A stretch of 7,505 bases of DNA from Hyphomonas sp. (GTDB taxonomy: Bacteria; Pseudomonadota; Alphaproteobacteria; Caulobacterales; Hyphomonadaceae). Under the pieces are notes generated by a model. That model was not told the origin of the DNA. It did no database searches and was given only the letters and a program-made list of their open reading frames with translations. Location: assembly GCA_003486945.1 (NCBI GenBank), contig DNFL01000317.1, positions 1-7,505 on the forward strand, given 5' to 3'. Positions 1 to 5,774 of the stretch are shown piece after piece (position 1 is the stretch's first letter; each line of letters begins with the position of its first letter). Position numbers and translations under genes: made by a program.

Positions 1-698
1 GGCGGTATCCGGGCGCAGAGATTACCGCGAACGCGGCAATCCCGGAGCTTGGCCCGATGGAAGCAGAAGGTAACCCTGCCCTGCTTTTGTCACGGCGTCC
101 GGACATTGCGGCGCTTGAAGCGCAGGTGGTGGGCGCAGGCTTGCGGGCTGAGGAAGCACGCCTCGCGATGCTGCCGGCGCTGAGGCTGAGCGGCACTGCC
201 GGCAACGACTCCACCGAGTTGCGGGATGTGTTCGATCCGGCGCTGATCGGCGCGCGGCTGGTGGCGAACCTGACGCAGCCGCTGTTCACCGGCGGGCGCC
301 TGAAAGCGCAGCAGGAAGCCGCCATCGCACGGCTTGAAGCAACGGTCGCCTCATATGCCGGCGGCGTTCTGACGGCGTGGCGCGAAGTGGAAGATGCGCT
401 GACGGCGGATATTCTGCTGGCCCAGCAGGAGGCGGCACAGTTTGTCGCTTTCGAGGAAGCGCGGTATGCTGAGGATCTCGCAGAGCGCCAGTATATCAGC
501 GGCACCATCACGATCTTCAATCTGATCGACGCCCAGACCCGTCACCTGACGGCGGAAAGCCAGTTCGTTTCTGCCCGCGCCAGCCGGGCGCGCAACCGGG
601 TGTCATACCATCTCGCCCTTGGCGGAGGCGTCCCCGTCGCCGTCGCTGACGACTTCCTCTTCGAACCAGATGCCGCAGAAGCCGGCAGGAGCCAGTAA
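1..698 (+). CDS. RND efflux outer-membrane factor, NodT/TolC family (5' partial)
   Basis: This is the C-terminal part of an outer-membrane channel protein that lets a tripartite pump discharge outside the cell. The frame is open from base 3, so the gene runs off the left edge, and the ATG at 57 is internal. The first visible residues, RYPGAEI, match the RYPG motif common in NodT-type factors. After it come LLLSRRPDIAALEAQ and the pattern LTQPLFTGGRLKAQQEAA, typical of the second helical-barrel repeat. A final helical segment contains ERQYISGTITIFNLIDAQ and ends in a short Ala/Asp-rich tail. Long amphipathic helices rich in Ala, Glu, Gln and Arg fit the coiled periplasmic tunnel. The signal peptide and first repeat lie outside the window. 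It sits two bases before the adaptor gene, so the two are surely co-transcribed. The family call is firm; the substrate is unknown. Confidence 0.93.
   Translation, partial: RYPGAEITANAAIPELGPMEAEGNPALLLSRRPDIAALEAQVVGAGLRAEEARLAMLPALRLSGTAGNDSTELRDVFDPALIGARLVANLTQPLFTGGRLKAQQEAAIARLEATVASYAGGVLTAWREVEDALTADILLAQQEAAQFVAFEEARYAEDLAERQYISGTITIFNLIDAQTRHLTAESQFVSARASRARNRVSYHLALGGGVPVAVADDFLFEPDAAEAGRSQ
687..691 (+). promoter_or_regulatory. Ribosome binding site for the adaptor gene
   Basis: AGGAG lies 9 bases before the ATG at 701 and inside the last codons of the upstream gene. It supports that start and translation from the shared operon transcript. Confidence 0.75.
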
Positions 699-700
699 TC

Positions 701-2020
701 ATGGGTCGTATCATCGCCATCATCGCCCCGATCGCCATCATTCTCTTTCTCGGCATTGGCGGCTTCATAGCTATCCAGGCGATGAAACCGGAGCCAGAGA
801 AGAACGAGGAGCCGCGCGCGGGCCTCAACGTGTTTGCCGAGCCGGTGCGCGAAGGCGCGCTGACGCTGACAGTGAGCGCGCAGGGCGAAGTGAAGCCGAA
901 GCGCGAGATTGTCGTGGCGCCGCAAATTTCGGGACGCATCTCGTATGTCTCGCCGGACTTCATCGATGGCGGCTTCATCCGCCGCGGCCAGGTGCTGATC
1001 CGCGTTGAAGCGCAGGACTATGAGCTGGGCGTTGTGCGCGCCCGCTCGACGGTGGCTTCGGCCGAGCAGCGCCTGGCGCGCGAGATTGCCGAGTCGGAAC
1101 TGGCACTGCAGGACCTGCAGGACCTTGGCATGACCGACGCCTCTCCCCTCGCCCGCCGCGAGCCGCAGCTGGCTGAAGCGCGCGCCTCGCTCGAAGCGGC
1201 AAAGGCGCAGCTTCAGGACGCTGAACTCGCCCTCGCCCGCACGGCGGTGGTTGCCCCCTTTGATGGCCGGGTGCGCGAGCGCAGCGTCGATATCGGCCAG
1301 GTGGTTGCGCCGGGACAATCGCTGGGCCGGATCTTCGGCACCGAAACGGTCGAGATTTCCCTGCCGCTGAAGGATGCCGAGCTCGGCCGCCTCGGCCTGC
1401 CGATCGCGTTTGCCGCCAGCGAACAGACGCCGGGCCCGGAAGTGATCTTCACGGCCAGGGTGGGCGGCGAGCCGCGCACCTGGCGCGGTACGATCGTGCG
1501 CACCGGCGCGGCGATCAACCCGCAGACGCGCCAGATCAACGTGATTGCCGAACTCAACGATCCCTTCGGCAAGGGCGCCGACAATGGCGCACCGATGGCG
1601 CCGGGATTGTTCGTGAACGCACAAATTCAGGGCAAGAGCCTCGACTATGTGCTGATCGCGCCGCGCTCGGCGCTGCGCGGCGATGACCGCCTCTATATCG
1701 GCGACCCGGAAAGCGGAAAGCTGTCGATCCGCACCGTTGACGTTGTGTTTTCCGACAAGGACGGCGCCTATTTCCATACAGGCGCGGTGACCGGCGAACT
1801 GGCCATCACCAGCCCGATCCAGGCGCCGTTCGACGGGATGAGCCTGACCGTGATGCAGCGCATGGAAGACGGCACCGTGAAAGTGCACAACCCGCCCAAG
1901 CCCGCCGAGAAGGCGACGGAAGCGGAGCAGACAAAGTCAGTATCCAATTCTGAAGGATCTGCCCAAGGAACGGCATCGTCGCCTGGTTTGCCCGCAACTC
2001 GGTTGCGGCAAACCTCCTGA
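701..2020 (+). CDS. HlyD-family periplasmic adaptor (membrane-fusion protein) of an RND efflux pump
   Basis: This protein bridges the inner-membrane RND pump and the outer-membrane factor. One N-terminal membrane segment (about residues 4-25, rich in Ile/Ala/Gly) anchors it in the inner membrane. The first lipoyl half follows (VVAPQISGRI at about 71-80, RRGQVLIRVE at 94-103). A helical hairpin spans about 108-180, rich in Ala, Glu, Leu and Arg. The second lipoyl half begins at TAVVAPFDGRV (181-191). The beta-barrel and membrane-proximal domains then run to about residue 395, including PGLFVNAQI. The start is set by the RBS at 687-691. The last ~22 codons are suspect: from about 1954 on, the same DNA encodes the conserved N-terminus of the permease in another frame. 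The low-complexity tail ending LPATRLRQTS is therefore probably read-through past the original stop rather than a real domain. The stop TGA overlaps the permease ATG (TGATG). The family is certain; the exact C-terminus is not. Confidence 0.93.
   Translation: MGRIIAIIAPIAIILFLGIGGFIAIQAMKPEPEKNEEPRAGLNVFAEPVREGALTLTVSAQGEVKPKREIVVAPQISGRISYVSPDFIDGGFIRRGQVLIRVEAQDYELGVVRARSTVASAEQRLAREIAESELALQDLQDLGMTDASPLARREPQLAEARASLEAAKAQLQDAELALARTAVVAPFDGRVRERSVDIGQVVAPGQSLGRIFGTETVEISLPLKDAELGRLGLPIAFAASEQTPGPEVIFTARVGGEPRTWRGTIVRTGAAINPQTRQINVIAELNDPFGKGADNGAPMAPGLFVNAQIQGKSLDYVLIAPRSALRGDDRLYIGDPESGKLSIRTVDVVFSDKDGAYFHTGAVTGELAITSPIQAPFDGMSLTVMQRMEDGTVKVHNPPKPAEKATEAEQTKSVSNSEGSAQGTASSPGLPATRLRQTS
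1954..2019 (+). other. Conserved RND N-terminus encoded upstream of the available start codon
   Basis: Read in the permease frame, these 22 codons begin after an in-frame TGA at 1951-1953. They give RICPRNGIVAWFARNSVAANLL and lead directly into MFIFFAGG at 2020. The AWFARNSVAANLL part is the usual cytoplasmic N-terminus plus first half of transmembrane helix 1 in this RND group. None of the 22 codons is ATG, GTG or TTG. In a third frame, bases 1935-1967 read SQYPILKDLPK. Removing one base at about 1967-1968 joins this to NGIVAW, which looks like a natural leader, but that frame also lacks a normal start back to its stop at 1878-1880. The segment is real coding sequence by its conservation, but how it is translated is unclear. 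Confidence 0.7.
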
Positions 2021-5000
2021 TGTTCATCTTCTTCGCAGGCGGCGTGTTCGGCTATTCCGCGATGGAACGGGAGATGTTCCCGGTCGTGAAGGTTTCCGGC
2101 GCTTCGGTATCGGTTGCCTGGACCGGCGCCTCGCCGCGCGACATCGAAGACCAGATCGTCACCCGGATCGAAGAAGCGGTGGCCGATATCAATGGCCTTG
2201 ACCGTATCACATCGATCTCCAGCGAAGGCTTCGGCGTGGTGAACATCCGCGGCCGCGACGATATCGACATGAAGGAATTTCTCGACGAGGTGAAACTCCG
2301 CGTCGACCAGATCAACAACCTTCCGCAAGCTGCCTTCCAGCCGCAGGTGACGCGCTGGGAACAGCGCAACTGGTTCATGGGCCTCGCCGTGCACGGCGAC
2401 CTGGACGCGCGCACGCTGCGCAAGATCGGCGAGAAGGTGCGCGACAATATTGCCCAGCTGCCGGGCGGCGAACTTGCCGTGCTGCAGGGCACGCAGGCCG
2501 AACAGGTCAGCATCGAGGTTTCGGAAGAAGCGCTGCGCCGGTTTGGCCTCAGCCTTAGCGATGTGGCGCAGGCTGTGCGCCGCTCCTCGCTCAACTCTTC
2601 CGGCGGGCGCATCGAGTCGCCGGTCGGCGACGTTTCGCTGACCGCGCGCAACCTTGCCGACAATGCCGAACAGTTCGGCGAAATCATCATCCGTCAGTCG
2701 ACGGATCAGGGCACCGTGCGCGTCGCGGATGTTGCCAATGTGATTGACGGCTTCGTCAGCAACCGCCTGCAGACGAGTTTCAACGGCCGCACGGCCGTGT
2801 TCGTGATGATGCCCGAACCGGACACGATGGACATCACGCGCTATGCGGAAGGCTTCCGCAAATATATCGAGCGCGCCAACAATCCGTCGAACGGGATCCT
2901 GCCGGAAGGCGTGAAGATCGACATTCTGTGGGACGATTCCGAAACCTTCCAGGCGCGGATGGACCTGATCAGCACCTCGGCGCTGCAAGGCGCGGTGCTG
3001 GTGATGCTGGTGCTGATCCTGTTCCTGCGACCGGTCGTGGCCTTCTGGGTGACGATCGGAATTTTCACGGCCTTTGCCGGCGCGATCATGCTGTTGCCGG
3101 GCTTTGGTGTGTCGTGGAACATCCTGTCGACTTTCGCGGTGCTGCTGGTCATCGGCGTTATCGTGGATGATGCGATCATTGTCGGCGAGAACATACACAG
3201 GGAAGTCGAAAGCGGGCGGCGAGACGGGGTTGATGCCGCCATTGTCGGAACGCAGCTGGTGATCAAGCCGGTGATCTTCGGCGTGCTGACCACGATCATC
3301 GCCTTCCTGCCCTGGGCGTTCATCACGGGTCCGACGCGGATGTTTACGCAGCAGATCACGTTCGTGGTTGTTGCGGCGCTGCTGATCTCGATCATCGAGT
3401 CGATGTTCATCTTGCCGGCGCACCTTGCGCACATGAAGAAGCAGAAATTCGACGGACCGACGGGCAAGTTCCTGTCGCTGCAGCGCCGGATAGCCGACAG
3501 CCTTCTCTGGTTTGCGAGCCATATCTACCGGCCGGTTCTCGAACTCGCGATCCGGTTCCGCTATGCGACCGTGGCGCTGTTCATCTCCTTCTTCATGCTG
3601 GCGATCTCGCTGCAGTCGAGCGGCCTGGTACCGTTCAAGTTCATGCCGGAGATCGAGGCGGACCTGATCCAGGTGAATATCGAGATGCCGGACGGCACGC
3701 CGTTCGAGCGGGTGCTGCAAGTGCGCGACCAACTGCATGCAGGAATCGAGTCAGCGCGCGAGACGACGCGCAAGGAGCATCCGGAAATCGAAGCCGGGCT
3801 GATCCGAGATGCGTCCGTTGTTGCGGGCGGTCGGCGCGTGCAGGCCTGGATCGGTCTCATTCCGCCGGAGGAGCGCCCCGAGGAAATCCGTTCGAAGGAC
3901 ATCGCGGAAGCGCTGCGCCTGGCGACCGGCGAAATTCAGGATGCGGAAGAAATTGATTTCGCCTTCACCTTCAACCAGCCGGACACGGGCGTCAGCTTTG
4001 CACTGAGCCATCCGGACCTTGAACGTCTGCGCGCGGCCGCCGACTTCACGAAAGCGCAGCTCGCCTCCTATTCCGAAGTCTATGACATCACCGACAACCT
4101 CTCCTCGGCAGCCGAAGAGATCCAGATCCGGATGAAACCCGGTGCCGAAACGCTTGGTGTCACGCTGCAGGATGTGTCGAACCAGCTGCGCCAGGCCTAT
4201 TTCGGTGAGCTTGCCGACCGGATGGCGCGCGACGGCCAGGACGTCGAAGTGCGCGTGCGCCTGCCGGAATCGGACCGCACGGATCTCGACAGCCTCGCAG
4301 CCATCCGTATCCGGACGCTGGACAGGCGCGAGATTCCGGTGACGGAAGTTGCCGAGTTCACCTATGCGCCGGGCATCAACCGTATCGTGCGCCGCAACCG
4401 CGTGCGGTCGGTGACCGTGACCGCCGATGTGCTCGGCGATGGCGGGCGCGGGCGCATCATGGAAGCGATGGAGAAAGAGTTCTGGCCGAAATTCCGTCAG
4501 GAGTTCCCGGACGTGACCCGCGGTGAAGCCGGCGGCTTCGAGCAGGAGCAGGAATTCTTTGCGGAGATCAACCGCCTGATCCTGATCGCGTTCGGTGCGA
4601 TGTACATCCTTCTGGCAATCGCCTTCCGGTCATATGCCCAGCCTGTGCTGCTGATGACGGCCCTGCCCTTCGCCTATTGCGGCGCGATCTTCGGTCTGGC
4701 CATCACGGGCACACCGATGGCGATGTTCGCCTTCTTCGGCATCGCGGCCGCGGCCGGCGTCGTCATCAACGACAACCTTGTGATGATCGACTATGTGAAC
4801 CGCAGGCGTGAGGAAGGCGCAGGCGCCGTCCAGTCGCTGGTGGATGCCGGTGTCTCGCGCTTCCGTCCAATCCTCCTGACCTCGGTCACGACCTTTGTCG
4901 GTATCCTGCCGCTGCTCGCCGAGAAGTCGGTGCAGGCGCAGTTCCTGCAGCCGATGATCGTGTCGCTCGGCTATGCAGTGGCGTTCGCGCTGTTCGTATC

Positions 5001-5175
5001 GCTGCTGATGGTGCCCGCGATGTATGCGGTCGGTGTCGAGATCGGTCGCATCTTCCGCTGGACATGGGGCGGCAAGCCGTATCGCCAGATCGGCGAGAGC
5101 TATAGCGGCCATGCCACGATCGACGAAGAAGAACTGATCGGCACCAGCGGCGGGCGTACGTCACCGGCCGAGTAA
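2020..5175 (+). CDS. RND efflux permease, AcrB-like (hydrophobe/amphiphile efflux type), start uncertain
   Basis: This is the inner-membrane proton-driven pump of the tripartite system. From the ATG at 2020 it has 1051 residues, near the family's usual 1030-1070. The layout is the standard duplicated one: TM1, a periplasmic porter/docking domain (about 20-315), TM2-6 (about 325-470), TM7 (about 516-535), a second porter domain (about 540-845), TM8-12 (about 853-1005) and a hydrophilic tail. TM4 carries the proton-relay pair in GVIVDDAIIVGENIHRE (D383, D384, matching AcrB D407/D408). The AcrB R971 equivalent is R949 in SRFRPILLTS. At the AcrB K940 position the sequence is VINDNLVMIDYVNRR, so Asn917 replaces Lys. 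The start is doubtful: the ATG overlaps the adaptor stop, has no clear RBS and would remove half of TM1, whose conserved residues are encoded just upstream. Either the true start was lost or a small indel lies near 1935-1970. The substrate could be drugs, bile-like amphiphiles or lipids; nothing here decides. Confidence 0.93.
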   Translation: MFIFFAGGVFGYSAMEREMFPVVKVSGASVSVAWTGASPRDIEDQIVTRIEEAVADINGLDRITSISSEGFGVVNIRGRDDIDMKEFLDEVKLRVDQINNLPQAAFQPQVTRWEQRNWFMGLAVHGDLDARTLRKIGEKVRDNIAQLPGGELAVLQGTQAEQVSIEVSEEALRRFGLSLSDVAQAVRRSSLNSSGGRIESPVGDVSLTARNLADNAEQFGEIIIRQSTDQGTVRVADVANVIDGFVSNRLQTSFNGRTAVFVMMPEPDTMDITRYAEGFRKYIERANNPSNGILPEGVKIDILWDDSETFQARMDLISTSALQGAVLVMLVLILFLRPVVAFWVTIGIFTAFAGAIMLLPGFGVSWNILSTFAVLLVIGVIVDDAIIVGENIHREVESGRRDGVDAAIVGTQLVIKPVIFGVLTTIIAFLPWAFITGPTRMFTQQITFVVVAALLISIIESMFILPAHLAHMKKQKFDGPTGKFLSLQRRIADSLLWFASHIYRPVLELAIRFRYATVALFISFFMLAISLQSSGLVPFKFMPEIEADLIQVNIEMPDGTPFERVLQVRDQLHAGIESARETTRKEHPEIEAGLIRDASVVAGGRRVQAWIGLIPPEERPEEIRSKDIAEALRLATGEIQDAEEIDFAFTFNQPDTGVSFALSHPDLERLRAAADFTKAQLASYSEVYDITDNLSSAAEEIQIRMKPGAETLGVTLQDVSNQLRQAYFGELADRMARDGQDVEVRVRLPESDRTDLDSLAAIRIRTLDRREIPVTEVAEFTYAPGINRIVRRNRVRSVTVTADVLGDGGRGRIMEAMEKEFWPKFRQEFPDVTRGEAGGFEQEQEFFAEINRLILIAFGAMYILLAIAFRSYAQPVLLMTALPFAYCGAIFGLAITGTPMAMFAFFGIAAAAGVVINDNLVMIDYVNRRREEGAGAVQSLVDAGVSRFRPILLTSVTTFVGILPLLAEKSVQAQFLQPMIVSLGYAVAFALFVSLLMVPAMYAVGVEIGRIFRWTWGGKPYRQIGESYSGHATIDEEELIGTSGGRTSPAE

Positions 5176-5176
5176 G

Positions 5177-5191
5177 CGGACCTCCGGTCCG
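5177..5191 (+). other. Small inverted repeat just after the permease stop
   Basis: CGGACC-TCC-GGTCCG can form a 6-bp stem with a 3-base loop starting one base after the TAA. No T-run follows, so it is not a convincing intrinsic terminator. It could protect the 3' end of the efflux mRNA or mean nothing. Confidence 0.35.
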
Positions 5192-5222
5192 GCGCGTAGA
5201 GTAGCCACGCAATTACAGGAAT

Positions 5223-5243
5223 GCCCCGCCAGTTCAGCGGGGC
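5223..5243 (+). other. G+C-rich hairpin upstream of the peptidase gene
   Basis: GCCCCGC (5223-5229) and GCGGGGC (5237-5243) pair perfectly over 7 bp around the loop CAGTTCA. There is no T tract on either strand, so it fits a weak or factor-assisted terminator poorly. It ends five bases before the Shine-Dalgarno sequence of the next gene, so as RNA it might affect loading of ribosomes there. No convincing -35/-10 promoter could be read in the 86-base gap. Confidence 0.4.
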
Positions 5244-5248
5244 CATAC

Positions 5249-5254
5249 AGGGAG
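5249..5254 (+). promoter_or_regulatory. Ribosome binding site for the M13 peptidase
   Basis: AGGGAG lies seven bases before the ATG at 5262. It fixes the start that also yields the lipoprotein signal peptide, and suggests the gene is (or was recently) well translated. Confidence 0.75.
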
Positions 5255-5261
5255 TATTACA

Positions 5262-5681
5262 ATGAAACGTCTCATGCTCGGCGCAGCTTCGCTCGCGCTC
5301 ATCACGGCCTGTGCGCATCACAAGGATGTCGAAGTGCCCGCCCTCGCGGAGGCAAAGCCAGCCCCGGCGATGACAGCGGAAGGCAAGTATGTGACGCCGG
5401 AAGGCCTGGAATTGTGGGCACAGGATGTCTGGGGAGAGTGGGGCATCAATCTCGACAACCGCAATCTTTCCGTGAAGCCGGGCGACGATTTCAACGCCTA
5501 TGTCAACGGCGCGTGGATCTCGACATTTGAGATCCCGGCGGACCGGACCCGCTATGGTTCGTTCGACCTTCTCGGTGAGAAATCCGAGCAGCGCGTGCGC
5601 AAGATCATTGAGGAACTCAGCGCCGCATCGCCCGATGGCGCGACGCTTGAAGGCAAGATTGCTGCCTTTTACAACGCCTAA
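5262..5681 (+). CDS. N-terminal fragment of the M13 peptidase (as translated up to the stop)
   Basis: If the TAA is real, this 139-residue product is what the RBS at 5249-5254 drives. It has the lipoprotein signal peptide (residues 1-16, Cys17 with Ala at +2, so outer-membrane sorting is likely), an Ala/Pro/Lys-rich linker and the first part of the M13 N-terminal domain. It carries no zinc ligand and could not be an active peptidase. It ends at ...KIAAFYNA, in mid-helix for the family, which marks it as a truncation and not a separate small lipoprotein gene. Confidence 0.6.
   Translation: MKRLMLGAASLALITACAHHKDVEVPALAEAKPAPAMTAEGKYVTPEGLELWAQDVWGEWGINLDNRNLSVKPGDDFNAYVNGAWISTFEIPADRTRYGSFDLLGEKSEQRVRKIIEELSAASPDGATLEGKIAAFYNA
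5310..5312 (+). other. Lipobox cysteine of the M13 peptidase
   Basis: The TGT codon encodes Cys17. The preceding residues are a short Lys/Arg N-region (MKR), a hydrophobic core and the lipobox I-T-A-C. This indicates signal peptidase II cleavage and lipidation. The +2 residue is Ala, not Asp, so retention in the inner membrane is not expected by the usual rule. Confidence 0.8.
5679..5681 (+). other. In-frame premature TAA in the M13 peptidase gene
   Basis: The reading runs TTT TAC AAC GCC TAA ACG AAC ACC (FYNA-stop-TNT). Frame and family resemblance continue on both sides, so no base has been gained or lost. The outer-membrane factor and permease genes also end in TAA, so TAA is an ordinary stop in this genome and not reassigned. 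Confidence 0.9.
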
Positions 5682-5774
5682 ACGAACACCGGCGCCATCG
5701 AGGCGGCTGGCCTTACGCCGGCTGAACCCGTCCTTGCACAGATCAAGGCTGCTGCGACGCGCGATGACCTCGCC

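Noticed and set aside
1931..2030. Programmed ribosomal frameshift making an adaptor-permease fusion
   Set aside because: A -1 shift would be needed, but no slippery heptamer in the adaptor frame was found. The adaptor C-terminus is periplasmic while the permease N-terminus is cytoplasmic, so a direct fusion would not fit the membrane.
542..3738. Long open frames on the minus strand (542-1888 and 1768-3738)
   Set aside because: They lie opposite clear adaptor and permease genes, are rich in His, Arg, Asp and Gln as expected from reversed G+C-biased codons, and show no recognisable domain.
5223..5243. Intrinsic terminator of the efflux operon
   Set aside because: The stem is good but no run of T follows on either strand; recorded only as a hairpin.
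5679..5681. TAA reassigned to an amino acid in this genome
   Set aside because: TAA also ends the outer-membrane factor, the permease and the M13 gene itself, at positions where the proteins reach their normal ends.
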